This document shows positions 18,807-27,091 of a DNA stretch of 64,000 bases, one piece after another. This DNA is from Chloroflexota bacterium (lineage in GTDB: Bacteria; Vulcanimicrobiota; JAMCWD01). A program made the position numbers and the translations under genes. The stretch covers positions 1 through 64,000 of the forward strand of contig JAMCWD010000016.1 of the NCBI GenBank assembly GCA_023475345.1, written 5' to 3'. The notes beneath the pieces are model-generated. The model made no database searches. It had not been told where the DNA came from and was given only the letters and a program-made list of their open reading frames with translations. Within the stretch, counting starts at the first letter, position 1; the number at the start of each line of letters is the position of its first letter.

Positions 18807-19316
18807 TCAGCGTTCCTCCTTTCTGGCAAGGAACAGCGCCCCGATTAAAGCCGCCAGCAGGAGCACGGAAAGCGCCTCGAAGGGCAAAAGGTATGTACTC
18901 AGCATCATCTTCCCAATGTCCGTTATGGAAACGCCGGTTCCGCCTGCCGCGGCATGGGTCCACGCGTTAAGCAGGTATGCAGCGGTCATGACAAGGAAAA
19001 GCAGGAAGAGAACGAAACCCACTGATACCCTGTATAAAAGCGTCCCGCTGCTGTATTGATGCGAGATGTCCTTTGTGAACATTATTGCGAAAATTATCAG
19101 GACGCTTATCGCGCCGATATAAATGAGCACCTGCGCGCCTGCAAGGAATTCCGCATGAAGCAGCAGGTATAACGAGGCCACGCCGAGGAAGCAGAGGATC
19201 AGGCTGAGAGCCGCATAGAACACGTTCCTCAGGCTCACCACCAGTATAGCGGCAATCAATATAACCGCCGCTATGGGATAAAACGCAAGTTTTGAAATAA
19301 TTACGGATATATCCAT
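18807..19316 (-). CDS. nuoJ: NADH-quinone oxidoreductase subunit J
   Basis: A 169-residue, five-helix membrane subunit whose third helix takes part in coupling quinone reduction to proton transfer. [54 protein letters not shown] and the C-terminal [19 protein letters not shown] match the family. It starts three bases after the ferredoxin gene stop and is followed at once by nuoK. Confidence 0.94.
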   Translation of the reverse strand: MDISVIISKLAFYPIAAVILIAAILVVSLRNVFYAALSLILCFLGVASLYLLLHAEFLAGAQVLIYIGAISVLIIFAIMFTKDISHQYSSGTLLYRVSVGFVLFLLFLVMTAAYLLNAWTHAAAGGTGVSITDIGKMMLSTYLLPFEALSVLLLAALIGALFLARKEER

Positions 19317-19319
19317 CCC

Positions 19320-19754
19320 TTATTCCTTCCCTTTCGGCAATTTGTGCTCATCGAGACGCTCCATTGAGCAGATCATGTCTTTCTTGTCATAAGTCGCCAG
19401 CTCGTATTCTTTCGACATTGTCAGGCAGCCTGTCGGGCAGACCTCCTCACAGATCCCGCAGAACAGGCACCTCGATATGTCTATGTTGTAGTCGAACACG
19501 TAACGCTGGAGCTTTTCATTATATTTAGTGGTAACGGTTATGACGGCGTTCGGGCAGTTTTCCGCGCAGATTTTACAACCGACGCAGATGCCTATCTCGC
19601 ATGTCAGGCAGCGCATGGCTTCGGCCATGGCGTCTTCGCTTGAAAACCCGAGCTCGACTTCATCGAAATTTTTAACTCTTTCGCCGGGAGGAAGCTTGGG
19701 GATCTCCCTCCGCTTCTTTTCGCTTCCCAGCTTTTCTAATGTCAGTTCCGCCAT
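19320..19754 (-). CDS. nuoI: Two-cluster ferredoxin: C-terminal part of NuoI with a GltD-type linker
   Basis: The second half is the NuoI ferredoxin core: CVGCKICAENCP and CLFCGICEEVCP bind two [4Fe-4S] clusters (N6a/N6b), followed by the NuoI-specific MSKEYELATYDKKDMI. The first ~50 residues are not NuoI-like. NFDEVELGFSSEDAMAEAMRCLTC is the linker usually found between iron-sulfur and flavin domains in GltD-type proteins. The membrane-contact N-terminus of normal NuoI is missing here and is instead on the upstream flavoprotein (19913-21355). The start ATG follows AGGAGAATAGT at the edge of an inserted repeat. At 144 residues it is shorter than usual NuoI. Role: passes electrons toward NuoB. 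Confidence 0.88.
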   Translation of the reverse strand: MAELTLEKLGSEKKRREIPKLPPGERVKNFDEVELGFSSEDAMAEAMRCLTCEIGICVGCKICAENCPNAVITVTTKYNEKLQRYVFDYNIDISRCLFCGICEEVCPTGCLTMSKEYELATYDKKDMICSMERLDEHKLPKGKE

Positions 19755-19763
19755 ACTATTCTC

Positions 19764-19935
19764 CTAGATACTGGAGACTGGAGACTGGAAACTAGATCTT
19801 ACTACCATGTTTCAGTCTGAAGTTCCAGATTTTCAGTTTTTTAGTTTTTAATCTCCATCCTTGATTTCCCGTTGTAGGGGCGCGGTTTCCGCGCCCGTCA
19901 AGTTTCTAGTCTCTAGTCTCTAGTTTCTAGATACT
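19764..19935. repeat. Structured repeat inserted inside the nuo operon
   Basis: About 170 bases with tandem heptamers at each end in inverted orientation: three CTGGAGA/CTGGAAA-type units at 19770-19795, and on the opposite strand CTAGAGA/CTAGAAA-type units at 19901-19934. Near the right end is a perfect 8-bp hairpin, GGGCGCGG (19878-19885) and CCGCGCCC (19889-19896) with a TTT loop, of the REP type. The rest is T-rich. The element supplies the last codons and stop of the flavoprotein gene (YLETRD then TAG), and its other edge abuts the ribosome site of the ferredoxin gene. Confidence 0.7.
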
Positions 19936-21355
19936 TTCGGATGCCGAGAGCGGCTCTTTTCCCGCACGCGATGGCCTCCACTACAGTCGCCGGTCCCAGT
20001 GTAACGTCGCCGCCTGCAAATATTCCCGGCTCCGAAGTTTCCTGGGTTACCTCGTTCACCTCGATAGTACACCATTTGGTCGTCTTGATATTTTCAGGCA
20101 GGAAGCCTACCTCCGGCGTCCTGCTGATCGCAGGCATTACAAAATCGCATTTATAAACAAACTCGGAGCCGGGGATCGGCACAGGCCGTCTCCTGCCGGA
20201 TTTATCAGGCTCACCCAGCTTGTTCCGCACACACTCGATCCCGGTAACCCTCCCGTTTTCGCCGATAATTTTATTCGGAGAAACCAGGAATTCTATGGGT
20301 ATCCCCTCTTCTTTACAATCGTGGATTTCGTGGAAGTTGGCGGGCATTTCGTTCTCCGTCCGCCTGTAAAGGATGGCGGCGTCACAGCCCAGCCTTTTGC
20401 TGACGCGGGCGCAGTCTATCGCGGTATTGCCTCCGCCTATAACGGCGACTTTCTGAGGCTTCCGCTCCAGGCATTTCAGGCAGACGTCTTCAAGGAACTC
20501 TTCACCCGGTACAACGCCGTCCAGTTCTTCGCCGGGGATATTGAGCTTCGCAGGCTTCGTCGCGCCCGCGCCGATAAAAATTGCTTTGAACCCCTGGCTT
20601 TTCAAATCATTGAAATTCACGTCCTTGCCGATCTCCACGCCTGTTTTAAGTTCGACTCCCAGGTCGAGGATGGCCCGGACTTCCTCGTCAAGAATATTTT
20701 TTGGCAGCCGGTATTCGGGGATAGCGGTATAGAGGTAGCCTCCCGCCACGTTCAATTTTTCAAAAACCGTTACGGGGTAGCCGCTTTTTGCAAGCTCCCA
20801 CGCACACGTAAGCCCGGCCGGGCCTGCCCCGATAACAGCCACCTTCGAATCTTTCGCAGGAGGCTTCTCATTCACAAAAGGCACTCTCTGATCGGCAGGG
20901 AGAGAACTGTCATAATCGGCCAGGAACCTTTTACAACCGCGTATATTTAAAGGAGCTTCGTTGGCGATGTTCCGGTTACATGCGGTTTCGCAGGGAGCCG
21001 GGCAGACACGTCCCAGGGTTCCTGCAAAGGGATATGTGGATTTCAGGATCGATACACCGTCTCTGAACCTGCCCTCGGCGATACAGACCATGTAGCCGCG
21101 GGCGTCCGTCCCTGCAGGGCATCTCTCGTTACAGGGAGGCGGCCCGGCGGACGGCAGGAAAGATGCTTTCTGGGATACCAGCCCTTCGGTGAAATATTCC
21201 TTGATGTGGAGAAGCCCCCGGAACCTGTCGGCAGGCTTCAGCCGCTCCCAGGGGTATTGTACCGTTATAGGCTTTCTGAAACACTCCTTGACGGTAACGA
21301 AAATACCGACCAGGAGGCTCCAGAAACCTTTTATCACATCGAAAATTTTCCTCAT
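19913..21355 (-). CDS. GltD-like NAD(P)H-dependent FAD oxidoreductase with NuoI-type N-terminus
   Basis: Residues 1-50 match the membrane-contact N-terminus of NuoI: a hydrophobic helix, then ECFRKPITVQYPWE and RFRGLLHI. Residues ~70-145 are a Cys-rich Fer4_20 domain (PPCNERCPAG, GRVCPAPCETACNR). The rest is the GltD/NfnB flavoprotein fold: FAD site VAVIGAGPAGLTCAWELA, NAD(P)H site VAVIGGGNTAIDCARVSKRLG with YRRTENEMPAN, and final IFAGGDVTLGPATVVEAIACGKRAA. Since nuoE, nuoF and nuoG are absent, this protein is the obvious candidate electron-input module, oxidising NAD(P)H or exchanging with ferredoxin. It ends inside the repeat at 19764-19935. The NuoI-GltD fusion is seen directly; its role in complex I is inference. 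Confidence 0.9.
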   Translation of the reverse strand: MRKIFDVIKGFWSLLVGIFVTVKECFRKPITVQYPWERLKPADRFRGLLHIKEYFTEGLVSQKASFLPSAGPPPCNERCPAGTDARGYMVCIAEGRFRDGVSILKSTYPFAGTLGRVCPAPCETACNRNIANEAPLNIRGCKRFLADYDSSLPADQRVPFVNEKPPAKDSKVAVIGAGPAGLTCAWELAKSGYPVTVFEKLNVAGGYLYTAIPEYRLPKNILDEEVRAILDLGVELKTGVEIGKDVNFNDLKSQGFKAIFIGAGATKPAKLNIPGEELDGVVPGEEFLEDVCLKCLERKPQKVAVIGGGNTAIDCARVSKRLGCDAAILYRRTENEMPANFHEIHDCKEEGIPIEFLVSPNKIIGENGRVTGIECVRNKLGEPDKSGRRRPVPIPGSEFVYKCDFVMPAISRTPEVGFLPENIKTTKWCTIEVNEVTQETSEPGIFAGGDVTLGPATVVEAIACGKRAALGIRKYLETRD

Positions 21356-21400
21356 CTTTGTCCTCTGGCGTATTGTTTGTAATTTTAAAAAAATCCCGGG

Positions 21401-21640
21401 TTACTGTTTTTCTTTCAGGATGGCTGCGATCTCTTTAAGCGTGTCCCTGATTTCGTGTATCCCTTCGAGTATTTTATCGGACTCGTCGTCCTGGCCCTGT
21501 CCGGCGCTCACGAATATGCCGTAAAGAATCAGGCCGAGTCCTATGGGAAACAGCAAAGACACCAGTGGGGACAGCGGAAAACCACACGGGGCCGGATAAT
21601 CCGTTTTTACCATGTTTTCCATGGAATTGAGCTGTTCCAT
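21401..21640 (-). CDS. Small single-helix membrane protein within the nuo operon
   Basis: 79 residues: a short polar N-terminus with PAPCGFP, one hydrophobic helix (about residues 24-46, SPLVSLLFPIGLGLILYGIFV), then an acidic linker and a predicted amphipathic coiled coil (DKILEGIHEIRDTLKEIAAIL). The ATG has an excellent ribosome site, GGGGAGG with 8-base spacing, which lies in the last codons of nuoH. It sits between nuoH and the GltD-like gene, where nuoI would normally follow. I recognise no family. It could be an accessory subunit that anchors the flavoprotein, but that is a guess from position. Confidence 0.7.
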   Translation of the reverse strand: MEQLNSMENMVKTDYPAPCGFPLSPLVSLLFPIGLGLILYGIFVSAGQGQDDESDKILEGIHEIRDTLKEIAAILKEKQ

Positions 21641-21644
21641 AATT

Positions 21645-22790
21645 CTAACCTCCCCTCGGTTTTATCATCATCCATATACCGGTAAGCAGCATATTGAGAA
21701 ATCCTACGGGCAGAAGCACTTTCCATCCCAGTCCCAGCAGGTGGTCCACCCTGACCCTGGGGTATGTCCACCGGAACCACATCAGGACTATTACGAAGAA
21801 GTAAGCTTTAATGAAAAATACCACTGCTCCGAGCAGAATATCTATATAAGGAATTACGAAATTGCCTAACTGAATGACTTTTGGGAATTCCAGCCCGAAC
21901 GGGAGCATCCAGCCGCCGAAAAACAGGCTTACCGCTATGGCCGATATGATGAACATGTTGGTAAATTCCGCCAGGAAGAACATGGCGAAACGCATGCCGG
22001 TATATTCGGTAACGAACCCGGCGACAAGCTCCGATTCGGCTTCGGGGAGATCGAACGGCGTCCTGTTGATCTCGGCGGTCGCCGATATGAAATATACCAG
22101 GAAAGCAAGGATCTGGGGTACGAAGAACCATGTGTTTTTCTGTGCTTCCACGATATCGACAAGGCTGAGCGAACCGACGATCATGACAGGGCCGAGTATG
22201 CCGAAGATCATCGGGACTTCGTAGCTGATAATCTGGGCCGCCGAGCGGAGACCGCCAAGGAGCGAATACTTGCTGCCGGAACTCCATCCCGCGGTAAGGA
22301 TAGCGATGACTGCAAACGAGCCGATGGCAACCAGGTACAACACCCCTATATTAAGGTCCTGGGCGACGAGGCCTTTCCCGAACGGGATGACGAGGAAAGC
22401 CATGAAAGTCGCCGCCATGCAGATGAACGGTGCAAGCATGAAGCCCAGCCTGTCGGCCCTCCTGTTTATGATGTCTTCTTTCAGCATCAATTTAAGGGTA
22501 TCCCAGAGAGTCTGGAAAATGCCGCCTGTCCACATCGAGAACTTGGCCAGCCATCTCGGCCCGGAGACCATGGGGCCGAGCCGGTTCTGGATGCGGGCGG
22601 ATATTTTACGCTCGAGCCATATCAGGAAAAACGCGTCCAGTGCGAGGAAAGCAAGTATTATAACCACTACTATCGCCATAAAGATGACGTGAAGTATCAG
22701 GCCTGTCCAGCCGTCGCGGGGGACCTGTGTATGTATAAAAGGCCCTGCTATCAGGTCTGTAAGCTTCCACAAGTAATACTCGAAGTTCAT
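21645..22790 (-). CDS. nuoH: NADH-quinone oxidoreductase subunit H
   Basis: NuoH forms much of the quinone-binding chamber at the junction of the two arms. WLERKISARIQNRLGPMVSGP (quinone site loop), LKLMLKEDIINRRAD, WSSGSKYSLLGGLRSAAQIISYEVP, ETAE-type RTPFDLPEAESELVAGFVTEYTG and the final WTYPRVRVDHLLGLGWK are all present. It has 381 residues, eight or nine helices, and a longer N-terminus than E. coli NuoH. It lies 15 bases after nuoD and 4 bases before the small membrane protein gene. Confidence 0.96.
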   Translation of the reverse strand: MNFEYYLWKLTDLIAGPFIHTQVPRDGWTGLILHVIFMAIVVVIILAFLALDAFFLIWLERKISARIQNRLGPMVSGPRWLAKFSMWTGGIFQTLWDTLKLMLKEDIINRRADRLGFMLAPFICMAATFMAFLVIPFGKGLVAQDLNIGVLYLVAIGSFAVIAILTAGWSSGSKYSLLGGLRSAAQIISYEVPMIFGILGPVMIVGSLSLVDIVEAQKNTWFFVPQILAFLVYFISATAEINRTPFDLPEAESELVAGFVTEYTGMRFAMFFLAEFTNMFIISAIAVSLFFGGWMLPFGLEFPKVIQLGNFVIPYIDILLGAVVFFIKAYFFVIVLMWFRWTYPRVRVDHLLGLGWKVLLPVGFLNMLLTGIWMMIKPRGG

Positions 22791-22805
22791 CTTATAACTC
22801 CTGTT

Positions 22806-23945
22806 TCATCGGTCGATTTCAGGCAGGATAAAATCCATGCTCCCCGATATGGCGATCATATCCTGGAGGAGCGCGCCGGGAAGCATGGACGGGAATACGG
22901 AAAGGTTGCTGAAGGAGCCTGTCCTGATCTTTGCGCGGTAGGCTTTCGAATCCCCGTCGCTGACGAGATATACACCCATCTCACCCCTGGGAGCTTCCGT
23001 CCTTACGTAAACTTCACCCTTCGGAATTTTCAGCCTGTACGGGAGTTCGGGAACGATGACCGGGCCGCTGGGGAGCTTATTCAGCGCCTGTTCGACAATA
23101 TTGCATGACTGGCGCATCTCGTCCATGCGTACAATGTACCGGTCGAAGCAGTCGCCCTTTTTGCCCAGCGGGATTTCGAAATTAAATTCCGGATAAACCG
23201 AATACGGCTCGTCTCTGCGGAGGTCCCAACTGACCCCGCTTGCCCTGAGGTTCGGCCCGGTAACGCCGTATGCGACGGCGTCTTCGGGGCTTAAGACCCC
23301 CTTGTCTATCGTCCTGGTCTGGAAAATTATGTTGCCGGTAACAAGCCGGTCGTAATCTTTTATAGCTTCACGGAAATGCTCGATGAATTTCCTGGTTTTG
23401 GGTATGAACTCATCCGGCAGGTCTTTCGATACTCCGCCCACCCTCATGTACCCGTATAAAAGCCTTGCGCCGCAGAGCATCTCGAACAGGTCGATTATCA
23501 TCTCCCTGTCCCGGAACGCGTAATTGAACGGAGTTACCGCCCCCAGGTCGAGAAGGTTGGTGGCCCACCAGACGAGGTGGCTTGCTACGCGGTTGAGTTC
23601 ACAGACGATGACCCTGATGTATTCGGCGCGGGGAGGCGGGGTTATGCCGCCCAGCTTTTCCGCCGCCATGACCCACGGGAGGTTCGAATTCATCGATGCG
23701 CAGTAATCTATTCTGTCGGTTAACGGGACGAACTGGAGGTATGTCCTGTTTTCTGCTATTTTCTCAAGTGCGCGGTGAAGATAACCCACGACCGGGTCGC
23801 ATTTCACTATTCTTTCGCCGTCCAGCGTTACGACAAGGCGGAGGACGCCGTGGGTGCTGGGATGCTGGGGGCCTATATTGACGACGATTTCCTGCGGGCC
23901 TTCCGGGTCGATATTTTCCATTGATTTTTTATCCAGCTCAAGCAT
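22806..23945 (-). CDS. nuoD: NADH-quinone oxidoreductase subunit D (49 kDa)
   Basis: The 49 kDa-type subunit lines the quinone cavity with NuoB and descends from the large subunit of [NiFe] hydrogenases. NIGPQHPSTHGVLRL near the N-terminus carries the quinone-site His. YLHRALEKIAENRTYLQ, VPLTDRIDYCASM and the C-terminal SMDFILPEIDR are diagnostic. NuoC is encoded separately, 5 bases upstream, so this is not the CD fusion found in enterobacteria. Length is 379 residues. Confidence 0.96.
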   Translation of the reverse strand: MLELDKKSMENIDPEGPQEIVVNIGPQHPSTHGVLRLVVTLDGERIVKCDPVVGYLHRALEKIAENRTYLQFVPLTDRIDYCASMNSNLPWVMAAEKLGGITPPPRAEYIRVIVCELNRVASHLVWWATNLLDLGAVTPFNYAFRDREMIIDLFEMLCGARLLYGYMRVGGVSKDLPDEFIPKTRKFIEHFREAIKDYDRLVTGNIIFQTRTIDKGVLSPEDAVAYGVTGPNLRASGVSWDLRRDEPYSVYPEFNFEIPLGKKGDCFDRYIVRMDEMRQSCNIVEQALNKLPSGPVIVPELPYRLKIPKGEVYVRTEAPRGEMGVYLVSDGDSKAYRAKIRTGSFSNLSVFPSMLPGALLQDMIAISGSMDFILPEIDR

Positions 23946-23950
23946 TTATT

Positions 23951-24418
23951 TCACCCCATGTCCGGTAAGTGTACCATGTTTTCATGGACATAATCTTTCC
24001 TTAGAGGATGGCCTTCCCAACCGTCAGGCATCATTATGCGCCGCAGATCGGGATGGTTCAGGAATTTTATACCGAAAAGATCGTAAGCTTCCCGCTCATG
24101 CCAGTTGGCCGTCGGCCATATCGTTGTAACCGATTCGATTTCAGGTACTTCGCGCGGCACGGCAACTTTCAACAGAACCCTGTGCTTCAAAGGTATGGAA
24201 GAAAGCATATAAACGACTTCGAACTTGCTCCCCCTGTCGATGGCGGTTACGAAATTCAGGAAGTTGAAGGCAAGGTCGATATCGTTTACGAGATATTTAG
24301 CAACATCGAGCAAAGCATCGGGCTGAATGATAATGCCCTCGGGGTTATCGGGGTCGTCCGAGAATTTATAACAGGAGAATTTTTCTTCAAGCTTCTGCTT
24401 TATCTCTGAGCGGTTCAC
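23951..24418 (-). CDS. nuoC: NADH-quinone oxidoreductase subunit C (30 kDa)
   Basis: The 30 kDa-type peripheral subunit, which stabilises the NuoB-NuoD interface. The signature [39 protein letters not shown] is present as two blocks near the C-terminus. The frame opens with a GTG that lies 32 bases inside nuoB; no better in-frame start follows, so the overlap is probably real. Length is 155 residues. Confidence 0.93.
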   Translation of the reverse strand: MNRSEIKQKLEEKFSCYKFSDDPDNPEGIIIQPDALLDVAKYLVNDIDLAFNFLNFVTAIDRGSKFEVVYMLSSIPLKHRVLLKVAVPREVPEIESVTTIWPTANWHEREAYDLFGIKFLNHPDLRRIMMPDGWEGHPLRKDYVHENMVHLPDMG

Positions 24419-24935
24419 TTTTCTCCTCCGGGGCTTTTTTTATGGATTCATGCATGATTTTTTCCCTCAGCTTGATGATGCCGTAATAAAGAGCTTCGGG
24501 ACGGGGCGGGCATCCGGGGACATACACGTCAACCGGGATAACTTTATCGACGCCCTTGAGAACCGAATAGGAGTCGTAGTAAAAGGGGCCTCCGTTGATG
24601 GCGCAGCCGCCCATAGCGATGACGTACTTGGGTTCGGGCATCTGGTGATAGAGGGTTTTGACCCTTTCCGCCATTTTCAGGGTTACCGTCCCCGCAACTA
24701 TCATAAGGTCGCACTGGCGGGGGCTTCCCCTGTGGAAAATGCCGAAGCGGTCGAGGTCGAAGCGGGGAGAGCCTGCGGCCATAAGCCCTTCGATGGCGCA
24801 GCATGCAAGGCCGAAAAGCACGTACCACATCGAACTGCTCTTCGCAGAGTTGAACGCCCAGTCCAGCGTCGTAACGGCTATCGACCCCCCGGGAACTTTT
24901 TCAAGGTAAACAGGAGCCTTTTCTATTACGCCCAT
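24387..24935 (-). CDS. nuoB: NADH-quinone oxidoreductase subunit B
   Basis: NuoB carries the terminal [4Fe-4S] cluster N2 that reduces quinone. The ligand motifs are present: the adjacent Cys pair in [11 protein letters not shown], the Cys of [14 protein letters not shown] and that of [33 protein letters not shown] is also conserved. It has 182 residues and overlaps nuoA by 10 bases and nuoC by 32. Its acidic C-terminal tail ([13 protein letters not shown]) is longer than the core family. Confidence 0.96.
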   Translation of the reverse strand: MGVIEKAPVYLEKVPGGSIAVTTLDWAFNSAKSSSMWYVLFGLACCAIEGLMAAGSPRFDLDRFGIFHRGSPRQCDLMIVAGTVTLKMAERVKTLYHQMPEPKYVIAMGGCAINGGPFYYDSYSVLKGVDKVIPVDVYVPGCPPRPEALYYGIIKLREKIMHESIKKAPEEKSEPLRDKAEA

Positions 24936-25285
24936 TTAAGGATCCCCTTTCTCCAGGCATAGGCCAGGCCCACGAAAAGTATCAGGATAAAAAGGATCAT
25001 CTCTATAAACGCCCTGATGCCGAGGTCTTTGAACGCCACCGCCCACGGCAACAGGAACAGGGCTTCAACATCGAACACCACGAACAGTATAGCCGCCAGG
25101 TAAAACTTTATATTGAATTGGACCTGTGACGGGCCGACCGTTTCTTCGCCGCACTCATAAACATCGAGCTTTATTGGATCCGGCTTCGAAGGTCTCATGA
25201 GCCATGCAAAAAAGAGGGCGCCCGCCACCATAACGAGACCGCCCCCCATAAAAAATAAAACATACGCATAATCTATATTCGCCAT
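24926..25285 (-). CDS. nuoA: NADH-quinone oxidoreductase subunit A
   Basis: A three-helix membrane subunit; the loop between helices 1 and 2 helps close the quinone channel. [40 protein letters not shown] is the characteristic block (Cys loop, then helix 2 with conserved Asp and Glu). Length is 119 residues. It is the first gene of the nuo operon. The ATG is about 21 bases after the nearest AGGAGG, an unusually long spacing, and no closer in-frame start exists because a stop codon intervenes. Confidence 0.95.
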   Translation of the reverse strand: MANIDYAYVLFFMGGGLVMVAGALFFAWLMRPSKPDPIKLDVYECGEETVGPSQVQFNIKFYLAAILFVVFDVEALFLLPWAVAFKDLGIRAFIEMILFILILFVGLAYAWRKGILKWA

Positions 25286-25396
25286 CGCAGAAAAAGCTTA
25301 CGCTTACCTCCTTATTCAGGAAGATTTTTTAAATGGTTTCTACAAACTGAAAGCAAATCCTTCTTGATCATATATAATAATGTAGGCGGACATTAG

Positions 25397-25424
25397 AATA
25401 TATGATATTCAAATATTATTGCAA
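25397..25424 (-). promoter_or_regulatory. Candidate sigma70-type promoter for the nuo operon
   Basis: In the very AT-rich gap before nuoA, TTGCAA (25419-25424) and TATATT (25397-25402) are separated by 16 bases on the minus strand. Both are partial matches to the consensus, and the region contains other possible -10 elements, so this is tentative. Confidence 0.3.
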
Positions 25425-25458
25425 AATAATAAGATTTTAATTCATGCCCTGCCGGGAT

Positions 25459-26046
25459 TTATTCTTTCAGAAGCCCGGCTATCGCCGAATTTATTATTGA
25501 CAATTCTTTCGGCCCGAATCCGTATAAACCCAGCCTCATTCTCCCTTTTTTATCGACAAGGATCAGTGTAGGTATGGCTACCGCCCTGTAGTTCATTATT
25601 AATTTGTCGCTGTCGTTCAATAAAACCGTAAAGTTGTACCCGTTTTCTTTCATGAACCGTGCGACCCTCTGCTTCGATTCGCCGGAATTGATGGAGAGGA
25701 TTACCAGGCCTTTATTTTTATACTGATCTTCCAGCTCCTGAAGGTGTGCCATCAACTTCCGGCAGAAAGGACACCATGTAGCGCCAAAATCAAGCAATAC
25801 GACTTTGCCCCGGAGAGAAGAGAGAGTTACTTTTTTCCCTGAAAGATCCGGCAGTGTAAAATCGGGAGCCACAGGCGGTTCCAGGGGATTTTCTTCGATA
25901 CCGGCACCTGAAGAATTTTTCGCATTTTCAGAAACCGCGGCTGTCTTATCGCCAGGATGTCCGGCGGGAGCCGGTTTTTGAGATGCCTGACACACTGATA
26001 ATGAAAGAATACAACAGAGTAAAATGAAAATTGCCATGTTCTTCAT
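25459..26046 (-). CDS. TlpA/ResA-like thiol-disulfide oxidoreductase, exported
   Basis: A hydrophobic signal segment (residues 4-20) with a Cys at its end is followed by a Pro/Gly-rich linker of ~50 residues and a thioredoxin fold of the AhpC-TSA/TlpA type: APDFTLPDLSGKKVTLSSLRGKVVLLDFGATWCPFCRKL, with the redox pair CPFC. VAIPTLILVDKKG provides the cis-Pro. Such proteins keep extracytoplasmic thiols reduced, for example in cytochrome c maturation. The lipobox is imperfect (Val before Cys), so a lipoprotein is possible but not certain. It lies downstream of the related gene at 26192, behind a terminator. Confidence 0.85.
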   Translation of the reverse strand: MKNMAIFILLCCILSLSVCQASQKPAPAGHPGDKTAAVSENAKNSSGAGIEENPLEPPVAPDFTLPDLSGKKVTLSSLRGKVVLLDFGATWCPFCRKLMAHLQELEDQYKNKGLVILSINSGESKQRVARFMKENGYNFTVLLNDSDKLIMNYRAVAIPTLILVDKKGRMRLGLYGFGPKELSIINSAIAGLLKE

Positions 26047-26139
26047 AAATAACCTCCGGGATTATTTTATATCTTTCTTTTTGTTATACCTCGCTTCCTC
26101 CAGACAATAACGGCATATTAAAGAACAGGAGAAAAAAAT

Positions 26140-26170
26140 ATAACCACGCCCGGGTGCAGGGCGTGGTTAT
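26140..26170 (-). terminator. Rho-independent terminator after the TlpA-like gene
   Basis: Perfect 12-bp arms, ATAACCACGCCC (26140-26151) and GGGCGTGGTTAT (26159-26170), enclose a 7-base loop. On the minus strand the stem is followed by TATTTTTTTCTCC, a T-run. It ends transcription of the gene at 26192-26719 and isolates the second TlpA-like gene. Confidence 0.9.
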
Positions 26171-26191
26171 TCCGGTGAAATTATAGGGGGG

Positions 26192-26719
26192 TTATTTCAG
26201 CAATTCTGCTATCTTTTGCTCTATTGCGGCATTGCCCTGCGGGGAATAACCTGTCTGCTTCAACAGGACATTGCCTGTTTTGTCAACCAGCACCAGTGTG
26301 GGGATCCCGCTGACGGAATACGAGTCTGCGACCTCCCCGGTCGGATCGAGAAGAATGTTGAAAGTGTAGCCGTTGCTCTTAGCAAATCTCTTTACGGTCG
26401 ATTCTCTTTCCTGGAGGTTGATCGACATGATTGTAAGTCCTTTGCTGCCGTATTTGTTTTGGAGCGCCTGGAGGTGAGGCATCGTTTCCCTGCAGGGAGG
26501 GCACCATGTCGCCCAGAAATCAATCAGGGCCACATTTTTCCCCCTTAATGAGGAAAGGGAAATTTCATGCCCGTTAATCGTTTTCAGTGTAAAATCGGGA
26601 GCCTGATCGCTTCGGGAGATCATGCCCGGACCGGGCGCCGCCTGTGAAGCGTAACTGTTCCATAAAAACAAGCCGAACGCTATCAACACTATCGCCAGGA
26701 TTACAAGAGTTTTTTTCAT
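26192..26719 (-). CDS. TlpA/ResA-like thiol-disulfide oxidoreductase, membrane anchored or secreted
   Basis: 175 residues: an N-terminal signal or anchor helix (KTLVILAIVLIAFGLFLW), then a thioredoxin fold beginning APDFTLKTINGHEISLSSLRGKN, active site WATWCPPCRETM (CPPC) and cis-Pro loop SGIPTLVLVDKTG. It is clearly a paralogue of the gene at 25459 but has CPPC instead of CPFC and lacks the long linker, so the two may differ in redox potential. The ATG follows GGAGGAGAAA-type sequence. A strong terminator lies 22 bases after the stop. Confidence 0.87.
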   Translation of the reverse strand: MKKTLVILAIVLIAFGLFLWNSYASQAAPGPGMISRSDQAPDFTLKTINGHEISLSSLRGKNVALIDFWATWCPPCRETMPHLQALQNKYGSKGLTIMSINLQERESTVKRFAKSNGYTFNILLDPTGEVADSYSVSGIPTLVLVDKTGNVLLKQTGYSPQGNAAIEQKIAELLK

Positions 26720-27091
26720 TTTCTCCTCCGTTTTTTTTAATTTCAGCCTGTTGAATTCAAGCCCCGGTTCTTTTAAAATCAGCCGGCGATATCCGCGAAT
26801 TGATATTTTAATCCCGCCTGAAGATCTTATCGAAACCTGCGGCTTTATATTTATTGATTCGTTTTCATGCTTTTAGATTCAGCGGGATGCGGGTTAAGAC
26901 GATATGAACCCGCCGCAGCTTTTTAGCAAGCCGCAAATGCGGGGAGATGATTGGCGGGTTTTCTATTCTGATCGGGAAGGGTGATCTGTCAGTTTTTCTT
27001 TCCGCTTTCCGCGTCCTCTGCGGTTAAATCAATGACAAAACAAACGGTAACGCGACAACCCCCGCGCACCCTTTTTTTAAAGAGAAATTCC
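26720..27091. other. Intergenic region, 372 bp
   Basis: No ORF with a ribosome site is seen. An 8-bp inverted repeat, AACCCGCC (26907-26914) and GGCGGGTT (26953-26960), spans a 38-base loop and may form a weak hairpin. Around 27001-27030 the phrase CGTCCTCTGCGGTTAAAT looks like the short dispersed repeats common in related genomes; that is a memory-based impression. The promoter of the TlpA-like gene should lie near 26730-26860. Confidence 0.35.

Noticed and set aside
19764..19935. Repeat cluster considered as a CRISPR array
   Set aside because: The units are 7 bases, uninterrupted and in inverted arrays, with no spacers of regular length and no cas genes in the window.
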